Notes: generated by a model not told the origin, from the sequence alone. A stretch of DNA of 35,303 nucleotides from an uncultured Mycoplasmatota bacterium (GCA_948329525.1 CAOJBM010000010.1:1-35303); one strand, 5' to 3'. Shown: positions 8,593 through 16,718, counted from the first letter of the stretch. Program-made: numbers and translations.

Positions 8593-9801
8593 ATGGTAAT
8601 AAGAGAAAATTATTTAGAAAAGATAAGACCTTTTTATAATCAAGATTTGATTAAAGTTATTACTGGAATTAGAAGATGTGGAAAATCAGTTATTTTAAGA
8701 CAGATAATAAATGAGATAAAAGAGTCTGGTGTTAAAGATGACAATATTATTTATATGAATTTTGAGTTATCTGATTATTCAGATATAAAAACGGCAAAGG
8801 AATTAGATAGGTATATCAAAAATAGGATAATTAATATTGATAAGTATTATGTATTTCTTGATGAAATACAATATGTTAAGGAATGGGAAAAAACTGTTAA
8901 TTCTTCTAAAGCAAAATATGGAGACAAAATATCTATTTTCTTAACTGGATCTAATAGTGATTTACTTTCTGGAGAACTCGCAACACTTCTTTCTGGTAGA
9001 TATGTAAGTTTTAAAATAAAACCTTTCTCTTTTATGGAAGTTTGCAAATTTAAAAATTATGAATTAGACAAGTATAAATTAGAAGAACAATTTAATAATT
9101 ATATTAAATGGGGTGGATTACCTCAAAGGTTTAATTTGCATGATGAATATGAAATTAGAACATATTTAACAGATGTTTACAATTCAATAGTTGTTAAAGA
9201 TATAATAAATAGATTTAAAGTAACAGATTTAGAGTTATTTAATAGAATTGCAGAATATATTGTAACTACACCATCTCAAACTTTCTCGGCTGAAAGTCTT
9301 GCTAAATATTTTGAAATGAATGATGATAGAGGTGTTGGAAAAACTACATTATATAATTATTTGGAATATATGTGTAAGGCACATTTAATCGAAAAAGCTG
9401 ATAGATATGATGTTAGGGGAAAGAGAATTTTAAATGGTAAATATAAATATTATTTAACTGATTTAGGATTAGGACAAACACTAAATGTATCCAAAAAAGA
9501 ACAAATGGGAGCATATTTAGAAAACATAGTTTATAATGAATTAGTTTATAGAGGTTATGATGTAAAGGTCGGTAATTTAGATAATGGTGAAATAGATTTT
9601 ATTGCACTTAAAGATGGAAATAAAGAATATTATCAAGTTTGCTATTATTTATTAGATGATAAAGTTATAACAAGAGAATTTGATGTTTATAATAATATCA
9701 AAGATAATTATCCAAAATATGTTATTTCGATGGATAAGTTTGATTTTTCCCAAAACGGTATAATTCATAAAAATATAATAGATTGGCTATTAAATAAATA
9801 A
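8593..9801 (+). CDS. AAA-family ATPase with DUF4143 C-terminal domain
   Basis: A 402-residue member of the AAA_14/DUF4143 family, P-loop proteins widespread in bacterial accessory regions; their cellular role is poorly established. Walker A GIRRCGKS is at residues 25-32, Walker B FLDE ends at D90/E91, and a sensor-like FLTGSNS is at 117-123. The C-terminal DUF4143 part carries a restriction-endonuclease-fold-like pattern (E..., GEIDF, then QV) without the usual final Lys, so nuclease activity is doubtful. I chose ATG 8593 because AGGAGG lies 7 bases upstream and because the upstream in-frame TTG at 8545 coincides with the promoter. It has its own promoter and an operator-like inverted repeat, and it separates gap from pgk. 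Confidence 0.9.
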   Translation: MVIRENYLEKIRPFYNQDLIKVITGIRRCGKSVILRQIINEIKESGVKDDNIIYMNFELSDYSDIKTAKELDRYIKNRIINIDKYYVFLDEIQYVKEWEKTVNSSKAKYGDKISIFLTGSNSDLLSGELATLLSGRYVSFKIKPFSFMEVCKFKNYELDKYKLEEQFNNYIKWGGLPQRFNLHDEYEIRTYLTDVYNSIVVKDIINRFKVTDLELFNRIAEYIVTTPSQTFSAESLAKYFEMNDDRGVGKTTLYNYLEYMCKAHLIEKADRYDVRGKRILNGKYKYYLTDLGLGQTLNVSKKEQMGAYLENIVYNELVYRGYDVKVGNLDNGEIDFIALKDGNKEYYQVCYYLLDDKVITREFDVYNNIKDNYPKYVISMDKFDFSQNGIIHKNIIDWLLNK

Positions 9802-9835
9802 GAAAGAATTTTATTTGAAGTAAAGGTGTTAGAAA

Positions 9836-10432
9836 ATGACTAAAGTATTAATTTTTAGAGTTGGAATAGAAGGATTAGAAGATAAAATTTAAAGAGAGAT
9901 AGAAATAACAGATAGAAGAACTCTTGCAGATTTAGCATATACAATACTTGCAACATTTGATTCGCTTGCATATCATCTATATAATATAAAATATAATGGC
10001 AAAGTTTATGACTGCTGGATTTGTATAGAAAATGATCATAGAGAAATACCGCTAATTAATGCGGTAATTACGAGATTAAGTAGTTTAGGTTTTAAAGAAA
10101 ATGATACTATGGAAATGGAATATGATACTGGTTCAACAACAACGTTTAAAATTACATATTTAGGTTCTAGAGATTTAGAAAAAGGAAATGGTACACACTA
10201 TCCATATATTACTGATGGAGCAGGAAGAGGAATGCTTGATGATATGTGTGATTTTGAATTAAAAGAAATAGTAGAAGATATTGATAAAAAAGGCTATTCT
10301 GAACATTATTTTCCTCCAGGATATGAAAGAACTATAAAATATGATTATAGAAAATTTAATATAAAAAATAATAATGCTTTATTAAAAGGACAAATGTTAG
10401 ATATTAAAAATGGTTATGAAATAGGTGAATAA
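9836..10432 (+). pseudogene. pRiA4b ORF-3-like gene with one in-frame stop
   Basis: A single frame runs for 199 codons but contains TAA at 9890-9892 (codon 19). Before it the frame reads a short strand (VLIFRV); after it the frame continues REIEITD...LADLAYTILATFD, then YHLYNIKYNGKVYD. This order matches the plasmid pRiA4b ORF-3 (IS1096 TnpR-like) domain, in which the stop replaces an aromatic position (usually I-W-R). AAAGGTG (9822-9828) is well placed before ATG 9836, so the original start is intact. The next good Met in frame is at 10109, which would leave only about 107 residues and lose the conserved region. The function of the family is not settled. The rest of the frame is undamaged, implying a recent mutation, a base-call error, or readthrough. 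Confidence 0.7.
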
Positions 10433-10456
10433 CTTGATGAGAAAAAATAAATTTAA

Positions 10457-10487
10457 TTCAAGGATTTATACTAATATATGCCTTGAA
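10457..10487 (+). repeat. Inverted repeat before pgk
   Basis: TTCAAGG (10457-10463) and CCTTGAA (10481-10487) are perfect arms around 17 bases that include TATACT. They lie 26 bases before the pgk ATG. This could be an mRNA hairpin or an operator; there is no T-run. Confidence 0.35.
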
Positions 10488-10512
10488 CGAAATGAAAGGA
10501 ATGAATCTTATT

Positions 10513-11724
10513 ATGAAAAAAACATTAAGAGATATGGATTTAAAAAATAAAAAAGTACTATTAAGATGTGATTATAATGTACCAATTGAAAATGGTGTAA
10601 TAATAGATGATACGAAGATTTTAGCTTCCCTAGATACTATTGAGTATTTACTAAATCAAAATTGCTCTATTATAATCTTATCCCATTTAGGTAAAGTTAA
10701 AAGTGAAGAAGATAAACTAAAATATACTTTAGAACCTGTGGCTAAAAGATTAAAAGAGTTATTAAATACAAAGGTTACCTTTTCCAAACAATGTGTAAGT
10801 ACTATTGTTGAAGAAGCAGTAGCAAAAATGGCTCCTCTTGATATAATCTTACTTGAAAATACAAGACACAGAGATTATCCCAATAAAGAAGAGAGTGGTA
10901 ATGACTTACAACTTGCTAATTACTGGGCAGGACTTGCTGATGTTTTCGTAATGGATGCTTTTGGGTCTGCGCATCGTCGTCATGCCTCAACTTATGGAGT
11001 AGCCAAACTCCTACCTAGTTGTATTGGCCTTTTAGTCGAACAAGAAATTAATGCTTTAAAGAAATATGTTATGGAACCTAAGCGACCGTTTACTGTTTTA
11101 ATGGGAGGAGCAAAAGTTGATGATAAACTTCCGATTATTGAAAAATTAATTCCATCATGTGATTATCTTCTTTTAACTGGAGCTTTAGCTAATACTTGTT
11201 TACAAATTCTAGGTTTTAATATTGGAAATTCTATAGTAACAAAAGAACCTCATTTAATAGAACAAATGAAAAAAATATTAGTTGCCAATAAAGAAAAAAT
11301 AATGCTTCCACTAGATGTTATAGTTGGAAGAAAATATAATAATGATTATCTAAAACATCTTAATTTAATCGATATATCTGATGATGATATTATATTAGAT
11401 ATTGGAATGAAAACAGTAGAAAAATATAATAATGCTATTTTAGAATCTAAAACAATATTTATCAATGGTACAGCAGGAAAATACGAAGATGACAGATTTG
11501 CCACAGGAACAAGAGAGTTACTTTTAAAAGTTGCTTTAACTGATGCTATTACGGTTATTGGTGGTGGAGATAGTGTCTCTGCTGTTAATAAATTTGGTTT
11601 AAAAAATGAATTTACGTATCTATCAACAGGCGGTGGAGCAACGTTAGAATATATCAAAGATGGAAAATTAGATGCTTTTGATGCAATAGAAGAGGAAAGT
11701 AGTTATGAAGTACTTGATGTGTAA
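10513..11724 (+). CDS. pgk: Phosphoglycerate kinase
   Basis: A 403-residue enzyme transferring phosphate from 1,3-bisphosphoglycerate to ADP. Family motifs are the N-terminal LRCDYNVP, SHLGK, ENTRHRDYP, AFGSAHRRHAS, GGAKVDDK, GGGDSV and STGGGATLEY. One motif is odd: the usual WNGPMGVFE near the nucleotide site reads INGTAGKYE at residues 317-325, keeping N, G, G and E but losing W and P. Start choice: ATG 10513 gives the normal N-terminus (MKKTLRDMDLK); AAAGGA at 10495-10500 is 12 bases away, somewhat long, and ATG 10501 is too close. The 3' end overlaps tpi by 20 bases, indicating translational coupling. Confidence 0.96.
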   Translation: MKKTLRDMDLKNKKVLLRCDYNVPIENGVIIDDTKILASLDTIEYLLNQNCSIIILSHLGKVKSEEDKLKYTLEPVAKRLKELLNTKVTFSKQCVSTIVEEAVAKMAPLDIILLENTRHRDYPNKEESGNDLQLANYWAGLADVFVMDAFGSAHRRHASTYGVAKLLPSCIGLLVEQEINALKKYVMEPKRPFTVLMGGAKVDDKLPIIEKLIPSCDYLLLTGALANTCLQILGFNIGNSIVTKEPHLIEQMKKILVANKEKIMLPLDVIVGRKYNNDYLKHLNLIDISDDDIILDIGMKTVEKYNNAILESKTIFINGTAGKYEDDRFATGTRELLLKVALTDAITVIGGGDSVSAVNKFGLKNEFTYLSTGGGATLEYIKDGKLDAFDAIEEESSYEVLDV

Positions 11725-12433
11725 TCTAAAATCAAATTTAACTCTCGAAGAAATAATGGATTATGAACATGATTTAAGAAATTTTTCTAAAAAAGATGTT
11801 AATTTAGTTATTTATCCTTCTAGTCCATATCTAGTATTCTTTCGTAATAATAAATACAATCTAGGTAGTCAAGATGTTTCTTCTTATGAAGGTGGTGCTT
11901 ATACAGGAGAAGTAAATGCAACTCAGCTAAAAAGTTTAGGTGTTAAATACTCTTTGATTGGGCATAGTGAAAGAAGAATTTATTTTAATGAAGATAATAA
12001 AATAATTATTCAAAAAATAAAGAGAATTATAGCTAATAATATAAAACCAGTCTATATAATTGGGGAAACAAAAGAAGAAAAATTACGAGGTAAAACCATG
12101 AGTGTATTAAACTCTCAAATAACAAAAGTTTTTAATCATTTTACGAAAGAAGAATTAGAAAATTTCATTATCGCTTATGAACCAGTATGGGCAGTAAATA
12201 AAAGTGATAGTATTACAAAAGATGAATTAATTGAAATAGTTTTATATATAAAAAAAATAATGCAAAAGTATACCGATAAAGAATTATCTATTATCTATGG
12301 TGGAGGAGTTAATAAAGAAAATATTTTGGATTTTTATCCATATATAGATGGTTATTTAATCTCTTCATCTGCCCAAAATCCGAAGAGTTTAGAGGAAATA
12401 TACAATAAAATAATAAATTTTGACAAAAATTGA
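11705..12433 (+). CDS. tpiA: Triosephosphate isomerase, divergent
   Basis: A 242-residue TIM-barrel enzyme interconverting dihydroxyacetone phosphate and glyceraldehyde-3-phosphate. Catalytic residues are kept: Asn7/Lys9 (CNLKSN for the usual GNWKMN), His87 in IGHSERR, and Glu159 in AYEPVW. The flexible loop 6 is unusual: the family has AIGTGKTA after W, but here residues 163-170 read AVNKSDSI. The phosphate-binding GG motif is present as YGGGV. It starts inside the end of pgk, and a strong hairpin terminator follows its TGA stop by 7 bases. No other tpi is seen, and the position next to pgk supports the assignment. Confidence 0.92.
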   Translation: MKYLMCNLKSNLTLEEIMDYEHDLRNFSKKDVNLVIYPSSPYLVFFRNNKYNLGSQDVSSYEGGAYTGEVNATQLKSLGVKYSLIGHSERRIYFNEDNKIIIQKIKRIIANNIKPVYIIGETKEEKLRGKTMSVLNSQITKVFNHFTKEELENFIIAYEPVWAVNKSDSITKDELIEIVLYIKKIMQKYTDKELSIIYGGGVNKENILDFYPYIDGYLISSSAQNPKSLEEIYNKIINFDKN

Positions 12434-12439
12434 CATATG

Positions 12440-12474
12440 AAGACAAGATATTTTATGGTATTTTGTCTTTTTAT
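12440..12474 (+). terminator. Rho-independent terminator after tpiA
   Basis: AAGACAAGATA (12440-12450) pairs with TATTTTGTCTT (12459-12469) over an 8-base loop with one G-U pair, followed by T-rich sequence. It lies directly after the TGA of tpiA, which also shows that this TGA is a real stop. Confidence 0.75.
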
Positions 12475-12516
12475 ATTTTATAATCTTTTTAGGCAGTAAT
12501 AGAAGGGACAAAAATT

Positions 12517-13302
12517 ATGAACTGTAAAGTTAAAGCATTAATGATAATTAATGACGAAGTGCAGTACGAGTTGTTCAAGAATTACTTTAAAGAATCGGAA
12601 AAAGTTGTAGCAGATATTAAAAAGTTTGATGGCGAAACAGCGTATCAATACATTAAAGAAGAAGGAGGAAATTACAATATTGTTATATTAGACATTGGAC
12701 TTCCTAAACGTGATGGACTTTCCATTATTAATGAACTTTATAAAGAAGATATCAAAAATAAATACATCTTAATTAGTGAATATAATACTACTTGCTTAAA
12801 GAAAATAACAAATATTATACCAACTATTGAAGCAGTTTTTATAAGTCCTAAATATTTAAAAGATATTGAAACAGTTATCATTAATTCTGCTTCCCAAGAA
12901 CAAGTTATTGAAACTCCAGATGAAATAGAAATCAAAACAATTATTAGTAAGCAATTACATAAACTAGGAATGCCTGCTCATATTAAAGGTTATCAATATA
13001 TTAGAGAAGGTATATTTCAAATGTTTACTAATGGTACAAAAGTAAATAAAATAACGAAAGATTTATATCCACTAATTGCTGGTATGTATGATACTACTCC
13101 ATCAAGAGTTGAACGAGCTATAAGACATTCAATTGAAGTAAGTTGGAGTAGAGGAGATTATGAAGTAATGGAATCTATTTTTGGAAATAGTGTTGATTTT
13201 GAACGTTCGAAACCTACAAATTCCGAATTTATATCTTCTGTAGCTGATGCGATTCTTTTAGAAACAAAACTTAAGTGCTCTAAGCAGGTAAATTACAATT
13301 AA
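12517..13302 (+). CDS. spo0A: Spo0A-like response regulator
   Basis: A 261-residue regulator with a receiver domain (about 1-120) and the Spo0A effector domain (147-250). The effector is very well conserved: LHKLGMPAHIKGYQY, the LYP..A..YDTTPSRVERAIRH recognition region (193-204 within it), and W.RG...., F......KPTNSEF. It is therefore expected to bind 0A-box DNA. The receiver is weaker. Asp59 in VILDIGLP is the phosphoacceptor and Ser87 the switch residue, but the paired acidic residues are Asn12/Asp13, and the conserved Lys-Pro reads Ser-Pro-Lys (110-112). AGAAGG at 12501-12506 precedes the ATG; TATAAT at 12479-12484 is a possible -10. It sits between tpi and gpmI, an unusual place. Confidence 0.93.
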   Translation: MNCKVKALMIINDEVQYELFKNYFKESEKVVADIKKFDGETAYQYIKEEGGNYNIVILDIGLPKRDGLSIINELYKEDIKNKYILISEYNTTCLKKITNIIPTIEAVFISPKYLKDIETVIINSASQEQVIETPDEIEIKTIISKQLHKLGMPAHIKGYQYIREGIFQMFTNGTKVNKITKDLYPLIAGMYDTTPSRVERAIRHSIEVSWSRGDYEVMESIFGNSVDFERSKPTNSEFISSVADAILLETKLKCSKQVNYN

Positions 13303-13305
13303 CTT

Positions 13306-13333
13306 TTGTCATTTATCTGTTTTTTTGTTATTA
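13306..13333 (+). promoter_or_regulatory. Predicted gpmI promoter
   Basis: TTGTCA (13306-13311), 16 bases, and TATTAT (13328-13333) lie in the 48-base gap after spo0A. The leader would be about 11 bases with GGGTGAG at its start. Confidence 0.45.
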
Positions 13334-13350
13334 TTAAATAGGGTGAGAAC

Positions 13351-14871
13351 ATGAAAAAAGTAATTACTGTTATCCTAGATGGTGTTGGTATGAGAGATGA
13401 AGTACATGGCAATGCTGTTAAACAAGCTAGTATGAGTAATTTTATAAAATTATGGAATAAATATCCACACTCTTTGTTAAAAGCATCTGAGTCGTCAGTT
13501 GGACTTCTAAAAGGGCAGTTTGGTAATTCGGAAGTTGGACATTTAACGATTGGTGCTGGAAGAATGACGAAACAAAAAGTTACAATTATAGAAGAACTAT
13601 TTCAAGATAATCGTTTAAAAAATAATATTGTCTATAATGAAATGATTAATTATGTTAAAAATAATTCTAAACCATTACACTTAATGATGTTAACTTCTTC
13701 AGGTGGAGTCCATTCAAGATTAAAATTTTTACTTGATATGTTAGAGCAACTAAAATCTGATGGAATTACTAATGTTTTAATTCATGTCATAACAGATGGA
13801 CGTGATACCAAAGAAAAAGTAGCTTATGAATATATTAAACAAGTAGAAGAAAAAATTAAAGAATTAGGTATAGGAAAGATTGTGACAATGTGTGGTAGAT
13901 ACTATGCTATGGATAGAGATAAAAATTATCAAAGAACGAAACTATATTATGATTTAGTAACAAGAAATAGTGGTAATTATTCGAATAACATTCAAGTAGC
14001 ATTACAAGCTTGTTATGAGAAAAATATTACTGATGAGTTTATTCCTCCTTTTGCTTTTGAAAGAGGAACTGTTATTCGCGATGGAGATGCTTTGTTATGG
14101 CTAAATTATCGTACAGATAGAGCTAAGCAAATATTAAAAGCTTTAAAAGACTCTAATTTTAAAGAGTTTGAAACCCTTAATATGAATAATTTAAAGTTAT
14201 ATACTTTGTATAAAGTTGATGAAAAGAATGAAGGCTTAGAAGAAAAAAATATGCTTGAAGATTTAGTTGTTACAAATCCTTTAGGAGAATATATTTCTAA
14301 ACTTGGACTTACTCAAGCAAGAATTGCCGAAACTGAGAAGTATGCCCACGTTACATATTTCTTTGATGGTGGAAAAGAGTTGGTTCTTGAAGGGTGTGAT
14401 AGATTTTTAGTTCCATCTCCAAAAGTTGCTACCTATGATTTAAAACCAGAGATGAGTGCTGTTGATATTACAAAGCAAGCTATTAAATGTATGGAAAAAG
14501 ATTATGACTTTATTTTAATTAATTATGCTAATGGCGATATGGTTGGACATACAGGGAACTTAAAGGCAACGATTAAAGCTTTAGAGGCGGTTGATATTTG
14601 TTTAGGTAAGTTGTATGAAAAAGCCGAAGAAAATTTCTATAATATGGTTATCTTAGCTGACCATGGTAATGCTGATATTATGTTAGATGAAAATGATGAA
14701 CCAGTAACTACTCATACTTTAAGTCAAGTTCCATTTATTATAACTAATTCTAAGCTAGAACTTGCTAATGGTGACTTAACAATGGTTGCTCCAACTATTC
14801 TTAAATATATGGATATAGCTCTTCCAAAAGAGATGAAAGAAACTGAGGATTTGTTTACGGAAGAAGATTGA
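13351..14871 (+). CDS. gpmI: 2,3-bisphosphoglycerate-independent phosphoglycerate mutase
   Basis: A 506-residue cobalt/manganese-type mutase interconverting 3- and 2-phosphoglycerate, of the alkaline-phosphatase superfamily. Metal-site Asp10 is in LDGVG and the phosphorylated Ser60 is in FGNSEVGH. The phosphotransferase domain has HVITDGRDT, CGRYYAMDRD and WLNYRTDRA; the C-terminal metal ligands lie in NYANGDMVGHTG and LADHGNAD. Length is normal (about 510). It completes lower glycolysis with gap, pgk and tpi; enolase is not in the window. Its TGA stop lies within the -35 hexamer of the next promoter. Confidence 0.98.
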   Translation: MKKVITVILDGVGMRDEVHGNAVKQASMSNFIKLWNKYPHSLLKASESSVGLLKGQFGNSEVGHLTIGAGRMTKQKVTIIEELFQDNRLKNNIVYNEMINYVKNNSKPLHLMMLTSSGGVHSRLKFLLDMLEQLKSDGITNVLIHVITDGRDTKEKVAYEYIKQVEEKIKELGIGKIVTMCGRYYAMDRDKNYQRTKLYYDLVTRNSGNYSNNIQVALQACYEKNITDEFIPPFAFERGTVIRDGDALLWLNYRTDRAKQILKALKDSNFKEFETLNMNNLKLYTLYKVDEKNEGLEEKNMLEDLVVTNPLGEYISKLGLTQARIAETEKYAHVTYFFDGGKELVLEGCDRFLVPSPKVATYDLKPEMSAVDITKQAIKCMEKDYDFILINYANGDMVGHTGNLKATIKALEAVDICLGKLYEKAEENFYNMVILADHGNADIMLDENDEPVTTHTLSQVPFIITNSKLELANGDLTMVAPTILKYMDIALPKEMKETEDLFTEED

Positions 14872-14896
14872 CACAGTAAAGTTGTTAATATATAAT
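14868..14896 (+). promoter_or_regulatory. Perfect consensus sigma-A promoter
   Basis: TTGACA (14868-14873), exactly 17 bases, then TATAAT (14891-14896). The TGA stop of gpmI is inside the -35 box. It points at the interrupted gene starting at 14925, with about 22 bases of leader including GGAGAG (14910-14915). Confidence 0.85.
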
Positions 14897-14924
14897 AACA
14901 ATTAATTTTGGAGAGAAGAATGGT

Positions 14925-15785
14925 ATGGAGAAAGTAAAAAATTCATATATATCAAATATGAAAAAAACTAAAGCTGCTGCACTTGAAGTTTGCTCGAAAA
15001 GTGTTAAAAATTTGTTTAAGAAGTTTTTTGATAAATGTATAGAAGCAATGATAGAACAAGATGATGAAAATATTATTTCTAACATAAATTTTTTATTAGA
15101 AGCAACGTTGTATTTTGCAAAGAACACCTGAAAAGAAGAAATTATTGAAGGTGAAAATTTACAATATATTAAATTGATAATATCGGAGTTAGAAAGCATT
15201 TATGTAAAAATTATTAATTCCAATTCTCATGATAAAAGTGATTATTATTTTAATAGAATAAATTTTATAACACTAATATTTGATCGAAATGTAAATGGAA
15301 TTTATCTTTATCATGATGGAAATGGTTATCGTAGAGGTAAAGCATTTGAAAGTTATAAAAATTTATACTTTATTATAAATTTAGTTAATGAATATTATGA
15401 TGAATTAGTAAAAAAAGGTTTTAAATCACCCATTGTTTGGTATCAAACTGTTTGGTCTCCTTTTTTAGAAGTAGTGGAAAAAAATTTAATGAGTGAAGAA
15501 GAAAAAATAAAAGCTTTTTTAGGCTTAGTAAATGGTACTATGAAGTTTCATCCTGTTTATAAATATGAAGTAGTAGGTTATGTAATAAAACCGATTGAAT
15601 ATGATAAAACGATAGGTTATGATAAAAAGTGGCATTATGAACAATTAGAAGAATTACCTAATACAAGTGTAGAATTGCCTCAAACAGATACTATATTTGC
15701 AATTGAAGGAGAAGGAGCTAATCAAAAGTTAGTTAAGAAACCTAATATTAAGGAAGAATACATCACTCTTAAGTGGTATTTTTAA
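14925..15785 (+). pseudogene. Unknown gene interrupted by a single in-frame TGA
   Basis: One frame of 287 codons is broken only by TGA at 15129-15131 (codon 69). The 5' part is a basic, helical 68-residue segment. The 3' part (15132 on) is a 217-codon soluble alpha/beta sequence with LYHDGNGYRRGKAF, VWYQTVW and a C-terminal LKWYF. I do not recognise the family. The second half has no usable start: the first candidate (TTG 15174) has no spaced ribosome binding site, and the GAAGGTGA upstream of it is 22 bases away. This argues that both halves were one protein. The promoter is consensus and the start signal (GGAGAG, 9 bases) is intact, so the mRNA is probably still made. TGA is a stop elsewhere here (tpi, gpmI). 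Confidence 0.65.
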
Positions 15786-15820
15786 ATGTTAATTAAAATA
15801 AAAAGTTGATGAAAAAAAGT

Positions 15821-15849
15821 TTGACAATGTATATTATTAGTAATATGAT
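15821..15849 (+). promoter_or_regulatory. Strong promoter with a palindrome in its spacer
   Basis: TTGACA (15821-15826), 17 bases, TATGAT (15844-15849). The spacer contains ATATTA (15831-15836) and its inverted copy TAATAT (15841-15846) around TTAG, which could be an operator or chance AT symmetry. Confidence 0.65.
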
Positions 15850-15878
15850 ATTGAAAATAAAAAAGGAGAAAAAATATT

Positions 15879-16718
15879 ATGAAAGAAAATAAAATAACTG
15901 TCTTAGTGGAAAAAGTTAATTATGAGAAATTTAGAGAGTTAAGGAAAGAAAATATATATCCTTTAATTGTGGAAACTAATTTCTTAGATATTTTTGAGTC
16001 TAAGGAATATTTAAAAGATGGTAATTTATATAAGTTAAAAATCCAATATTTAAAATCTCATTGTTGGAAAAGAACTTGCAAAAATAAGGGTTTTAATTAC
16101 GAAAAAGATGTTTTAGCTTACAATGATGGTACTAAGTTTAATGTTTTAACGCCTGTAGAAGCTTTTGAAAGACAAGATAATCAAGAAGGGATTATTGTAT
16201 CTAATGATTTAGGAGAAAGTTTTATTTCAATGGAAAGTTTATATAACAAAGCATTAGGAATGAAAAAAGAAGTACAGGAAGATGATAAAGAGAAAGTAAC
16301 TGTTTATAAAGAAGTAGCAGATTTTCATAGTTATCAAATTATGAAATCTAATAGTATTCTTCCTTTAGTAGTAGTTTTAACAGATTTTGAAAGTCAAGTA
16401 GTAAAATTTCCGTTTGATGGTCTTTATATCAAAGCAAATTTAGATTATGATAAAAGAGATGTATTAACTTTAGATTTAAGAATATTAAAGAAACTTACTT
16501 CTGAAAGTAAAATAGAGTTAGAGGGAATTAAATTAGATGATGGTGTTATTCACAAAATAGATAATATGTTTGGCGGCGATTACGATTCATTAAGAACATT
16601 TTCTATAGATGGACAAAAAGAAGAAATAATGAGACTAACTAAAAAGTTATTAGAACCTAAAGAATTTAAATCTAGTAATTTACAAACAGAAACAAATGAT
16701 TACCCTTATCTTTATTAA
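15879..16718 (+). CDS. Hypothetical protein
   Basis: A 279-residue soluble protein of unknown function. It has an N-terminal basic alpha/beta segment, a Cys pair near residues 66-72 (HCWKRTCKNKG), a charged linker rich in Glu/Lys near 130-150, and a C-terminal part of alternating strands and helices. No signal peptide, membrane segment or catalytic motif is recognised. AAAAGGAG (15861-15868) is 10 bases before the ATG, and the promoter upstream is strong. It sits between an interrupted gene and a very short gene in a region of accessory genes, so horizontal acquisition is plausible but not shown. Confidence 0.65.
   Translation: MKENKITVLVEKVNYEKFRELRKENIYPLIVETNFLDIFESKEYLKDGNLYKLKIQYLKSHCWKRTCKNKGFNYEKDVLAYNDGTKFNVLTPVEAFERQDNQEGIIVSNDLGESFISMESLYNKALGMKKEVQEDDKEKVTVYKEVADFHSYQIMKSNSILPLVVVLTDFESQVVKFPFDGLYIKANLDYDKRDVLTLDLRILKKLTSESKIELEGIKLDDGVIHKIDNMFGGDYDSLRTFSIDGQKEEIMRLTKKLLEPKEFKSSNLQTETNDYPYLY

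Noticed and set aside
9836-10432. Evidence of an insertion sequence from the TnpR-like family match
   Set aside because: No transposase gene, terminal inverted repeats or target duplications are visible around it; the domain also occurs outside transposons.
14925-15785. TGA read as tryptophan (genetic code 4)
   Set aside because: Conserved tryptophans in the ribosomal, SecY, GAPDH and other proteins are all TGG, and tpiA and gpmI end properly at TGA, the former followed at once by a terminator.
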